Shown: in pieces, positions 1-6,573 of the stretch
Layout: the number at the start of each line of letters is the position of its first letter
Position numbering within the stretch: the first letter of the stretch is position 1
NCBI GenBank assembly: GCA_004322325.1
Contig: SCTP01000050.1
Location: forward strand, 1 to 16,686
DNA length: 16,686 nucleotides
From: Gammaproteobacteria bacterium
Lineage (GTDB): Bacteria > Pseudomonadota > Gammaproteobacteria > DSM-16500
Direction of reading: 5' to 3'
Position numbers and translations under genes: made by a program
Notes under the pieces: generated by a model
Database searches by the model: none
What the model saw: only the letters and a program-made list of their open reading frames with translations
What the model was told of the DNA's origin: nothing

Positions 1-1
1 A

Positions 2-421
2 CTATCTGCTTTTATCTGGCAGTTGATTCATCAAGTTCCTTCGGTTGCTTTGCAGAATTTTTCTTATCAGTCCACGGAAACAGATCAATTTATTTTTACG
101 ATGAATATCGTGTTGCTTAAATCCCCTGTGGATGTTCAGTCAGTGAAATTCGTACAGATGAATAATCCTTTTTGCCGCTATGAAACGGCGAAAAATGATG
201 TGGTGAGAGCGCAGTCTGTTGTGCTCGAACAAATTAAAATGGTGGGATATTTGCAGCAAGGCGAGCGAAATCAAGCCTTATTATTGTTGCCAACAGGCGC
301 GGTGATTGCCGTTGATCCTGGTGCAATAGTAGGAAAAGAAAAAGGCACGGTGACGGATATTCAATCAGAAAAAGTGATCATTACTTTACCCCATCAAAAA
401 CAATTTATTCTTGAAATGTAA
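2..421 (+). CDS. PilO C-terminus fused to PilP-like protein (5' partial)
   Basis: The reading frame is open to the window edge, so the gene begins upstream; an apparent TTG start at 23 is not needed. About 139 residues are visible. The first 35-40 (FIWQLIHQVPSVALQNFSYQ, then FTMNIVLL) resemble the C-terminal end of PilO. The second half matches the homology region of PilP: NNPF, then KMVGYLQQGERNQALLLLP, TGAVIAVDPGAIVGKEKG and VTDIQSEKVIITLP. In known systems PilO is an inner-membrane protein and PilP a lipoprotein; together they form the alignment subcomplex that docks on the PilQ secretin. No lipobox cysteine lies between the two halves, so this looks like one PilO-PilP polypeptide. The stop lies 16 nt before the secretin start, consistent with a pilMNOPQ-type operon. 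The PilP assignment is fairly secure; the PilO part rests on a short stretch. Confidence 0.72.
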   Translation, partial: LSAFIWQLIHQVPSVALQNFSYQSTETDQFIFTMNIVLLKSPVDVQSVKFVQMNNPFCRYETAKNDVVRAQSVVLEQIKMVGYLQQGERNQALLLLPTGAVIAVDPGAIVGKEKGTVTDIQSEKVIITLPHQKQFILEM

Positions 422-437
422 ATGTAAAGGAACATCT

Positions 438-1613
438 ATGTGGCGTTATGTATTATTTTTGATATTTTCATTTTGTTTTTTCACTCAAGCCAGCTATTCA
501 CAAACCAATTTGTCGCTTGATCTACAAAATGCTAATCTTTCTGATACTATTCGTCTTCTCGCTAAATTTCTGAATATCAATATCATTCTCAGCCCCAGCA
601 TCACCGGTACCGTCACCTTACATTTGCATGATGCAAGCCCTGAACAAGCTTTCGATTTGCTACTGACTTCACATAATTTGGCAAAATGGCCGATGGGGAA
701 GGTATTGTTTATTGCCTCGCGAGATGAATTAATCAAGCGGAAGCAAGAAGAAATGAAATGGCAAGAAGTATGGGATGCTTCCGCGCCGCTTGTCATCCAT
801 ACTTGGCAAATTAAATATGCTAAAGCAGATGACATTGCACGCTTAATCCAAGATGGTCAAACTTCTTTAGTATCGAAACGCGGTCATGTACGTGTGGATA
901 CGCGTACGAATACGCTTTGTATTCAAGATATTCCTGAGCGAATTGAGACAATCCGTCAATTGATTAAATTACTCGATGTCCCTATTCAACAAATTGCCAT
1001 CGATGCCCGTCTTGCCAGTGTGGATAGTGATAAGGAGCGTGACTTAGGCATTCAATTTGCGATGGATACGGCAGCAGGTGGCTATAGTTTGGCCGTCGCA
1101 AGATTGGCAGATGGGTCTTTATTAGATGTCAAATTAGCGGCATTAGAAAACGCAGGCTATGCGAAACTGATTTCCAGTCCCAGCTTATTCACGGCTAATC
1201 AGCAACCTGCCTCCATCGAATCAGGAGAAGAAGTACCTTATCAAGAAGTCAGTGAGAGTGGCGGCACAGCCGTGACGTTCAAAAAAGCCGTCTTAAGTTT
1301 AAAAGTTACTCCGCAAGTATTGCCCAATCATCAAGTCTTATTGCAATTGCAAATTAATCAAGATCAACCCAGCGATCGAGTCGTGCAAGGTGTTCCCGCC
1401 ATTGAGACACGCCAAATTACGACCAGTGTCTTAGTAAAGAGTGGCCAGACCATCGTCTTAGGTGGGATTTATGAAACGAGTCAAGAAAAAAGTGAAGAAC
1501 GAATACCTTTCATCAGTGAGATACCCGGTGTAGGATGGTTATTTAGGCAGCAAGACAATCGGGATACTAAACGAGAATTGCTTATTTTTGTGACACCAAC
1601 GATTCGTGCATAG
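438..1613 (+). CDS. pilQ: Type IV pilus secretin, short PilQ/ComE type
   Basis: Outer-membrane secretin, the channel for type IV pili or DNA-uptake pseudopili. I chose ATG 438 (391 aa) over an upstream TTG at 411 because AAAGGA lies 6 nt before it and a signal peptide follows directly (MWRYVLFLIFSFCFF, cleavage near residue 21). Domains in order: STN/N0 about 24-93, NolW/N1 about 120-180, and the secretin core 186-391. Core hallmarks are IDARLASVDSDKERDLGIQF, EEVPYQEVSESGGTAVTFKK, VPAIETRQITTSVLVKSGQT, VLGGIY and IPFISEIPGVGWLF, ending LLIFVTPTIR. The protein is far shorter than typical PilQ (about 700 aa) because the N-terminal AMIN repeats that bind peptidoglycan are absent. It follows the PilO/PilP-like gene and precedes aroK by 5 nt, an arrangement seen in many gammaproteobacteria. 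Confidence 0.93.
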   Translation: MWRYVLFLIFSFCFFTQASYSQTNLSLDLQNANLSDTIRLLAKFLNINIILSPSITGTVTLHLHDASPEQAFDLLLTSHNLAKWPMGKVLFIASRDELIKRKQEEMKWQEVWDASAPLVIHTWQIKYAKADDIARLIQDGQTSLVSKRGHVRVDTRTNTLCIQDIPERIETIRQLIKLLDVPIQQIAIDARLASVDSDKERDLGIQFAMDTAAGGYSLAVARLADGSLLDVKLAALENAGYAKLISSPSLFTANQQPASIESGEEVPYQEVSESGGTAVTFKKAVLSLKVTPQVLPNHQVLLQLQINQDQPSDRVVQGVPAIETRQITTSVLVKSGQTIVLGGIYETSQEKSEERIPFISEIPGVGWLFRQQDNRDTKRELLIFVTPTIRA

Positions 1614-1618
1614 GTGAT

Positions 1619-2134
1619 ATGAAGCAAAATAATATTTTTTTAGTGGGACCGATGGGAGCTGGTAAAACCAGTGTAGGCCGATTTTTGGCCGCACAATTAC
1701 AAAAAACATTTTACGATTCCGATGAAGAAATCGAAAAAAAACTTGGCGTGAGTTTAACCTGGGTATTTGATTTAGAGGGGATGGCAGGATTTAGACAGCG
1801 TGAATTAAAAATGATTGATGAATTGAGTGCTTTGAACAACATTGTTTTATCCACGGGTGGCGGTTGCGTTGAAACGCCCGAAGTGCGGGAAATCTTACGC
1901 GAGCGTGGTATCGTCATTTACATGGAAGTATCGTTAGAAACACAATTGTCTCGCTTAAAACGGGATAAGAGGCGCCCGTTGCTGCAAGGAGAAAACCCGC
2001 AAGATGTCCTGATCCGTTTATGGGAAGAGCGCGAACCTTTTTATGAAAATATTGCTGATCTCACGGTGATGACAGACCATCGTTCTATTCGAGATGTCTG
2101 TGATGATATTTTCAGTTGGTTAAAAAACCCTTAA
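1619..2134 (+). CDS. aroK: Shikimate kinase I
   Basis: Cytoplasmic enzyme that phosphorylates shikimate to shikimate 3-phosphate with ATP, the fifth step of chorismate and aromatic amino-acid synthesis. The 171 aa length is normal. The Walker A motif GPMGAGKT is at 10-17, the substrate-binding DSD at 33-35, Phe58-Arg59 in GFRQRE, the GGG loop at 80-82, the lid RRPLL at 118-122 and REPFYENIAD near the C-terminus. The overall sequence is close to E. coli AroK. The start lies 5 nt after the secretin stop, so the two are probably co-transcribed, with only a weak AGGTGA ribosome site formed across the secretin stop codon. aroB, the usual next gene, is missing; a gene for an exported protein follows instead. 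The last codons overlap a PmrA-like box. Confidence 0.97.
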   Translation: MKQNNIFLVGPMGAGKTSVGRFLAAQLQKTFYDSDEEIEKKLGVSLTWVFDLEGMAGFRQRELKMIDELSALNNIVLSTGGGCVETPEVREILRERGIVIYMEVSLETQLSRLKRDKRRPLLQGENPQDVLIRLWEEREPFYENIADLTVMTDHRSIRDVCDDIFSWLKNP

Positions 2135-2146
2135 GATTTTTTTAAG
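2130..2146 (+). promoter_or_regulatory. PmrA-like box upstream of the exported-protein gene
   Basis: CTTAAG-ATTTT-TTTAAG is a perfect match to the PmrA/BasR pattern YTTAAK-N5-YTTAAK. Written as two 9-mers 2 nt apart, the first (CTTAAGATT) matches the Legionella/Coxiella PmrA half-site CTTAATATT at 8 of 9 positions. It overlaps the aroK stop codon and lies 50 nt before ATG 2197. No good -10 is seen at the expected distance (TAAGTT at 2157 is weak; TATAAA at 2174 is further away). Binding is inferred. Confidence 0.5.
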
Positions 2147-2196
2147 CTTCATCCGGTAAGTTATCTCCCACTTTATAAAAATCAAAAGGATAGGCC

Positions 2197-3513
2197 ATGA
2201 CATTTTTAACAAGAATGGCAGGTAAGCTATTTGCCTATGGATTATTATCGTTGTGCAGCAGCTCAGTCTTTGCTTTTGGGCAAGATCTGTGTTTTGGTCA
2301 GCCATCTATTTCCAATTGCATTAATATTCCCACGGAATGTCGAACCGATAAGCTTGAATTTAAAGAATTGCAATATTGCAAGCAAATCGCTTTAACGGAT
2401 GCGATGAACGCCATGTTTGTTTCCACCACCGTTACGGGTGGTCGCAGTATGGTGCACCTGGATTCGACTTATTACCTCGCTCAAATAATAGGATTTAAGC
2501 CTGTAGAAGCTTATCAAATTGCTATCTATGATGAAGCAGCTGATACGGGCCAATATAATGCTTTTAACCAAGATGGGACGCAAATTTTAAGTAATGAAGA
2601 AATACAAAACTGTGCGGTAAATAGAAATAAAGACAAAAAATGTTTACTCATTACACCGATGCTAAGTGGTGTGACGAGATTTAATAATACCAGTGGCGGC
2701 ATGCTCCTTCATTTACCCGCACGTTATGCGGATCAGCCCATCCCGCCCGCTACTTATCCCACGGATTATCTGCTTACGCCTGAATTAGATAAGTATCTTG
2801 CTAATCTAAAAGATTGGGCATTTGGAACTTATCCGTATGCGTGCGTGGGGGGTATTACTGATGAAGCGCATCAATGTGTAGAAAGTACGCCGAGTCATCC
2901 TGCTATTATTCATGGCAATATTCCTTTTCTTGCCACAGATGTTGCTCAGCCAGTAAAGTTGAATGCTATTTTAGGCGAACAAATTATCAATGAAGGCAGC
3001 AAAGGTGGGCTAACACCCACGGTGTATGCTAGTCAAATTGATGCCTATGTGTATCCTCATCGTGGTGAACTTGCGAAGCTAGGATTGTTTTTACATGCTT
3101 TACAAGATCGCTATTCACACCATCACTGTAGCGATGCTTCTTACATTGCTCCTAGTGAACACGGATACGAAGCTCATTTTGATAATACAGCGTGTGCCCA
3201 AGGGATTCACATGCTTGCGCATGGGTGGGAAGCGGGAACACGGCAGTCGGATATTAATTTAATTCAAGCGGATGATCACACCGTCGGGCCAGCTTTGTCT
3301 GTGACGTATGATCAGTTATTAGCCTATGCAGAATCGTATGGTGTGCGCGTGAACCAACATCTCGATAAGGAAAAAATTCTAAGCGAGTTACTGCTGCGCT
3401 TAAGCATTGAAGATCCTGTTGAGCGGTTGAATGCCATGGTGGGCTTGTTTAAAGAAAAAGGGCTTGTACCCCTACCTGGGCATGGCGGAGTACCCGCTCA
3501 GTATTTTTCTTGA
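2197..3513 (+). CDS. Exported Cys-rich protein with HALQDRYSHHH motif, unknown function
   Basis: I do not recognise a named family. The 438 aa protein starts with a signal peptide (positively charged start, hydrophobic 10-24, SVFA cleavage near 26). The mature part holds ten cysteines (32, 41, 48, 61, 139, 149, 216, 227, 311, 333), an even number that suits disulfides in the periplasm or outside the cell. Two segments stand out: HLDSTYYLAQIIGF at 87-100, followed by AYQIAIYDEAAD, and LGLFLHALQDRYSHHHC at 295-311, followed by further histidines at 322, 327, 338 and 342. This pattern recalls all-helical metal-dependent proteins such as zinc-dependent phospholipase C or S1/P1 nuclease-like folds, where His and Asp in similar helices bind metals; that link is inference. 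AAAGGA lies 6 nt before the ATG. A perfect PmrA-like box lies upstream, making regulated secretion plausible. Confidence 0.8.
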   Translation: MTFLTRMAGKLFAYGLLSLCSSSVFAFGQDLCFGQPSISNCINIPTECRTDKLEFKELQYCKQIALTDAMNAMFVSTTVTGGRSMVHLDSTYYLAQIIGFKPVEAYQIAIYDEAADTGQYNAFNQDGTQILSNEEIQNCAVNRNKDKKCLLITPMLSGVTRFNNTSGGMLLHLPARYADQPIPPATYPTDYLLTPELDKYLANLKDWAFGTYPYACVGGITDEAHQCVESTPSHPAIIHGNIPFLATDVAQPVKLNAILGEQIINEGSKGGLTPTVYASQIDAYVYPHRGELAKLGLFLHALQDRYSHHHCSDASYIAPSEHGYEAHFDNTACAQGIHMLAHGWEAGTRQSDINLIQADDHTVGPALSVTYDQLLAYAESYGVRVNQHLDKEKILSELLLRLSIEDPVERLNAMVGLFKEKGLVPLPGHGGVPAQYFS

Positions 3514-3538
3514 TTATGCACAGCTGTTATTATATAAA
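3510..3538 (+). promoter_or_regulatory. Sigma-70 promoter for tRNA-Gly and carbonic anhydrase
   Basis: A -35 box TTGATT at 3510-3515 and a -10 box TATAAA at 3533-3538 are separated by exactly 17 nt. Transcription would start near 3545, about 6 nt before the tRNA. The -35 box overlaps the stop codon of the preceding gene. Confidence 0.7.
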
Positions 3539-3550
3539 ACTTCCCAACAT

Positions 3551-3621
3551 GCGGGTGTAGTTCAATGGTAGAACGGGAGCTTCCCAAGCTCTTAACGTGG
3601 GTTCGATTCCCATCACCCGCT
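3551..3621 (+). tRNA. tRNA-Gly (anticodon CCC)
   Basis: A complete cloverleaf can be drawn. The acceptor stem GCGGGTG pairs with CACCCGC (3614-3620), with T3621 as discriminator base. The D arm is GTTC-AATGGTA-GAAC, the anticodon arm GGAGC-TTCCCAA-GCTCT with anticodon CCC, and the T arm TGGG-TTCGATT-CCCA. It is very close to E. coli tRNA-Gly(CCC), which reads GGG codons. The 3' CCA is not encoded, because TTTTACTGA follows the discriminator, so a CCA-adding enzyme is needed. It lies 21 nt before the carbonic anhydrase gene with no clear terminator between, so it may be cut out of a shared transcript. Confidence 0.97.
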
Positions 3622-3642
3622 TTTTACTGATAGGAGATAAAG

Positions 3643-4467
3643 ATGATAAGGAAGTTAAGTTGCTCATTTCTCAGTCTACTCATCATGAATTTTCCCGCTC
3701 ACGCTGCGATGGACGATACCGCGATTAAGGTGAAGTGGGGTTACATTGGCAATACTGGGCCAACGCATTGGGGTGGATTAAATCCTGATTTTGCGGTTTG
3801 TACACGCGGTAAAGCGCAGTCTCCTATCAATATCAACAAATCGGCGGTGAAGGCGAAGAATGAGTTGCAGATCAGTTACCAGGCAGCGCCTTTAAAAATT
3901 GTGGAAGATGGGGTGACTAACTTAACCATCGGCAATGACCAGGTGGTGGTGAATACAGGGCATGGTACTCAATTGAATTTCTCTAAGCAGAATGCAGAAA
4001 CGATCACGTTGGCGGGTAATAATTACCGTTTGGTGCAATTTCACTTTCATTCTCCTAGCGAGCACACATTGCATGGTCAATCTTTTCCGCTCGAAATTCA
4101 TTTTGTTCATCAAAATGATAGGGGTGAGGTGGCAGTGATTGGTGTGTTTGTGAAGGGAGGCGAAGCTAATCCGGCCATCCAAAAAATCATTGACCATTTG
4201 CCGATGGATAAAGGCATGGAGCATGTGATTCAAGGCGAAAGTGTGAATCCTAACGATTTACTACCCGCAAAGCACGGCTATTACCGCTATGAGGGTTCGC
4301 TGACCACGCCGCCTTGCGTAGAAGGGCTGCAGTGGGTGGTGATGGCAGAGCCTATCACAGCTTCTTATGTGCAAATCACTCAATTGCGAAATGCCGCGGG
4401 AGGGGTGAATGCGAGGCCGGTGCAGCTGTTGAATAAGCGGAAGGTTTTTTATACACATAACACCTAG
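3643..4467 (+). CDS. Periplasmic alpha-type carbonic anhydrase
   Basis: Zinc enzyme for reversible CO2 hydration to bicarbonate (EC 4.2.1.1), exported to the periplasm. The 274 aa precursor has a signal peptide ending near residue 21 (PAHA-AMDD). The alpha-class signature is intact: KAQSPININ at 57-65, zinc ligands His134 and His136 in QFHFHSPSEH, third ligand His153 in LEIHFVH, and GSLTTPPC at 218-225. Cys53 and Cys225 sit where bacterial alpha enzymes form their conserved disulfide. The length is normal. AGGAG at 3632-3636 is 6 nt before the ATG. The gene directly follows tRNA-Gly(CCC) and has no separate promoter that I can see, so it may be read from the tRNA promoter. Periplasmic carbonic anhydrases supply bicarbonate or help in acid tolerance; which applies here cannot be told. 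Confidence 0.96.
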   Translation: MIRKLSCSFLSLLIMNFPAHAAMDDTAIKVKWGYIGNTGPTHWGGLNPDFAVCTRGKAQSPININKSAVKAKNELQISYQAAPLKIVEDGVTNLTIGNDQVVVNTGHGTQLNFSKQNAETITLAGNNYRLVQFHFHSPSEHTLHGQSFPLEIHFVHQNDRGEVAVIGVFVKGGEANPAIQKIIDHLPMDKGMEHVIQGESVNPNDLLPAKHGYYRYEGSLTTPPCVEGLQWVVMAEPITASYVQITQLRNAAGGVNARPVQLLNKRKVFYTHNT

Positions 4468-4496
4468 TTGATTAAAAAAAGAACACATGCTATCCT
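4468..4496 (+). promoter_or_regulatory. Promoter of the ankyrin gene
   Basis: TTGATT (4468-4473) and TATCCT (4491-4496) have a 17 nt spacer, and TGC directly precedes the second hexamer, giving an extended -10. Predicted start of transcription is near 4503. The same TTGATT -35 box is used at the tRNA promoter. Confidence 0.6.
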
Positions 4497-4497
4497 T

Positions 4498-4532
4498 GCC
4501 ATCCTAGAAAATTATTCTAAAACGAGGATGGC
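4498..4532 (+). promoter_or_regulatory. Inverted-repeat leader element, copy A (ankyrin gene)
   Basis: GCCATCCT (4498-4505) pairs perfectly with AGGATGGC (4525-4532) around a 19 nt A-rich loop ending AAAACG. The right arm contains the ribosome-binding GAGG (4524-4527) for ATG 4536. A closely similar element lies before the gene at 7208: the loops align, while the arms differ in sequence but still pair. See the copy at 7174-7207. Confidence 0.55.
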
Positions 4533-4535
4533 CAA

Positions 4536-5699
4536 ATGCCTGCGTTTCTTAACGCCCATCAATTGCTTATTAAGAAAATGAAAGACCTTGGTCTTCGTGT
4601 CGATGAACTGGGGATGTGTTATGTCTATGCGCCTCTAGCGATGGAAGCGATGCAGGCTCATGTCGTGAAGACATTTAACCAGCATCTTTCTTTAATTTTG
4701 ACAGCCTCTGCGGCTGATCTTGAATGTTCAGGCGTGTCTGATCTTTTAGAAGATATGGAATCGTTTGATGAGATAAGAGAAAAAATCCAACGCAGTTTAG
4801 TTCCAATTGATATCGTTGAAGGAAGTTACCCGCAAGCGGAGTTAGCCACTTATTTGCGAATTATTCGAGAAACGGCTCTCAAGATGCGATACCCTAAGAC
4901 GATCACTTTTCTGTTGGGAAGTGTTGATCACGTTGTTGCGCTTGGTTATAACCCTCAAAAAAATTGCTGGTTATTAGGTGATATCACTTCATCGTTGTTA
5001 ATAAAAGAATGGACAGAGGCTGCATTGTTAGCGAATATCATGCCTATCTTTTTTTGCGAACATCATGTGAGCCTTTCAACCGAAATGTGGGCAGCGCATG
5101 AAGATGAAAAGATAGCGGAAGAATTTTTTGCGGCTTGTCGTTTGCATCCATTATGGAAAATTGCCCATGCCATCACCCCGGAGAGAGCACAAGAAATCGA
5201 TGCCAGCGGTGGATCCTGGCTTTATTTGGCCGTTGAAAATGGCCATTTAGAAGATGTAGAAACTCTACTCGAAAATGGCGCTAATCCTAATCAAATTTGC
5301 CTCAGAAACGGGGATGAGGGTGTAAGACCCTTATTGATTGCGGTGGAAAGGGGGTATCATCGTATCGCAACCATTTTATTAGAAGCAGGAGCTGATCCAA
5401 ATCACGCTTGCCAGTGGATGGGAGCAACACCCTTGTATACGGCTACAGCGCTGGGAGATAGTGAAATGATGGTTCTCTTATTGAAAAAAGGAGCGAATCC
5501 CAATCAACCTGTTGATGAAGGTATGACACCAATGATGGCAGCTGTCGAGCTGGGTGATTTGAAGAAGATAAAGGTATTGTTAGAACATGAAGAGAGAACA
5601 CCTTCATCATTAATGCAACATTCATTCTTGAATAAAGCTCACCAAGACAATAATACGCTTGACTCTGCTGCTAAACAGAATTTTAATAGGGCTCCCTAA
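4536..5699 (+). CDS. Ankyrin-repeat protein with putative papain-like domain
   Basis: The 387 aa protein has no signal peptide. The N-terminal half (about 1-200) shows a possible cysteine-protease triad: Cys28 in ELGMCYVYAPLAMEAM, His132 in SVDHVVALGY and Asp149 in NCWLLGDITS. The order and context (Gly-x-Cys helix start, small-D-H-hydrophobic strand, W-L-x-x-D) resemble papain-fold C58/YopT-like peptidases. The family is not certain and catalysis is inference. The C-terminal half holds four ankyrin repeats at about 225-256, 262-293, 296-327 and 329-352, with typical LL-x-x-GA-x-PN ends, and a polar 35-residue tail. Ankyrin proteins with enzyme-like heads are common among Dot/Icm effectors of Legionellales, which suits this context. 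The gene has its own promoter and a hairpin-like leader, and precedes the exonuclease gene by 22 nt. Confidence 0.85.
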   Translation: MPAFLNAHQLLIKKMKDLGLRVDELGMCYVYAPLAMEAMQAHVVKTFNQHLSLILTASAADLECSGVSDLLEDMESFDEIREKIQRSLVPIDIVEGSYPQAELATYLRIIRETALKMRYPKTITFLLGSVDHVVALGYNPQKNCWLLGDITSSLLIKEWTEAALLANIMPIFFCEHHVSLSTEMWAAHEDEKIAEEFFAACRLHPLWKIAHAITPERAQEIDASGGSWLYLAVENGHLEDVETLLENGANPNQICLRNGDEGVRPLLIAVERGYHRIATILLEAGADPNHACQWMGATPLYTATALGDSEMMVLLLKKGANPNQPVDEGMTPMMAAVELGDLKKIKVLLEHEERTPSSLMQHSFLNKAHQDNNTLDSAAKQNFNRAP

Positions 5700-5721
5700 A
5701 AATCAACTGCGATTGTGAATC

Positions 5722-6495
5722 ATGCGTATTATTACCCTGAATTTGAACGGCATTCGCTCTGCTGCACGCAAAGGTTTTTTTGATTGGGTAAAAAACCAAG
5801 AAGCGGATGTCATTTGCGTACAAGAATTAAAAGCACAAGCGGCTGAATTGCAGCATCCTTCATTAATGTTAGAAGGTTATCACGCTTATTTTCATTATGC
5901 GGAAAAGAAAGGGTATAGCGGTGTAGGTATTTATTCTCGTCACGAGGCTAAACAAGTCGTGACAGGTTTAGGTTTTGAAGCGGCTGATCAAGAAGGGCGA
6001 TACGTCGCCATTGATTTAGGCGGCTTGTGGGTTGCTTCACTTTATTTGCCTTCCGGCACGGCAGGCGATCATCGGCAAGCGGTTAAATATGATTTTCTTG
6101 ATCGTTATGCAACTCATCTTAAGCAACAAAAAGGCAGCGAATGGATTATTTGTGGTGATTGGAATATTGCGCATAAAAACATCGACATAAGAAACTGGCG
6201 TAGCAATCAAAAAAATTCCGGTTTTTTGCCTGAAGAACGCGCTTGGATGGATACGTTATTCGGTGAAATGGGTTTTGTGGATGCTTTTCGTCTGATTAAT
6301 CAAGCGCCTGATCAATACACGTGGTGGTCTAATCGCGGCCGTGCGTGGGAGAATAATGTTGGTTGGCGGATTGATTATCAAATCATCACTCCTGGGCTTA
6401 AGCTTACAGTAAAATCAGCTTCGATTTACAAAGATCAGCGCTTTTCGGATCATGCGCCCCTCCTCCTTGATTATGATACTATTGCCTTTTCTTGA
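5722..6495 (+). CDS. xthA: Exonuclease III family AP endonuclease
   Basis: Cytoplasmic DNA-repair enzyme that cuts 5' of abasic sites and removes 3' blocking groups in base-excision repair. The 257 aa length fits the family. Visible active-site residues are Asn7 (LNLNGIRSA), Glu35 (VQELK), Tyr108 (SLYLPSG), Asp146 and Asn148 (GDWNIAH), and Asp243-His244 (FSDHAPL). The segment NWRSNQKNSGFLPEERAWMD and later RGRAWENNVGWRIDY are typical of the ExoA/XthA branch. There is no clear Shine-Dalgarno sequence before ATG 5722, which is 22 nt behind the ankyrin stop, so translation may depend on readthrough from that gene. A terminator-like hairpin follows and overlaps the stop codon. Confidence 0.95.
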   Translation: MRIITLNLNGIRSAARKGFFDWVKNQEADVICVQELKAQAAELQHPSLMLEGYHAYFHYAEKKGYSGVGIYSRHEAKQVVTGLGFEAADQEGRYVAIDLGGLWVASLYLPSGTAGDHRQAVKYDFLDRYATHLKQQKGSEWIICGDWNIAHKNIDIRNWRSNQKNSGFLPEERAWMDTLFGEMGFVDAFRLINQAPDQYTWWSNRGRAWENNVGWRIDYQIITPGLKLTVKSASIYKDQRFSDHAPLLLDYDTIAFS

Positions 6496-6521
6496 TCTAA
6501 CCAATCAGATAAGGTTTTTTT
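6491..6521 (+). terminator. Rho-independent terminator after xthA
   Basis: CTTGATCT (6491-6498) can pair with AGATAAGG (6507-6514), with one mismatch and one G-U pair, around an 8 nt loop, followed directly by seven T. The stem is moderate in strength. It overlaps the xthA stop codon, and its T-run runs into the PmrA-like box at 6519. Confidence 0.5.
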
Positions 6522-6535
6522 AAGCCTAGATTAAA
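6519..6535 (+). promoter_or_regulatory. Degenerate PmrA-like box upstream of the 187 aa orphan
   Basis: TTTAAG-CCTAG-ATTAAA matches YTTAAK-N5-YTTAAK at 10 of 12 defined positions; the second half-site keeps only its TTAA core. The two TTAA cores are 11 bp apart, as in the two perfect boxes of this window. A -10-like TACAAT follows at 6536-6541, closer than at the 7140 box. The overlap with the terminator T-run makes chance more likely here. Confidence 0.25.
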
Positions 6536-6573
6536 TACAATAAAAGTAGGACAAAACAAAGAGGAAGTCACCG

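Noticed and set aside
23..421. Complete 132 aa protein starting at TTG 23
   Set aside because: The frame stays open to the window edge and the residues before 23 continue the PilO-like pattern, so the start lies outside.
2130..2146. Terminator for aroK (CTTAA...TTAAG stem)
   Set aside because: The stem has no strong GC pairs and the T-run lies in the loop, not after the stem; a direct-repeat regulatory box explains it better.
3551..3643. tRNA-Gly as an integration site for a genomic island
   Set aside because: No repeat of the tRNA 3' end, integrase or IS was seen nearby; the downstream gene is an ordinary carbonic anhydrase.
4468..4490. PmrA-like box before the ankyrin gene
   Set aside because: Only one TTAA core is present, with no partner 11 bp away on either side; a normal -35 TTGATT serves instead.
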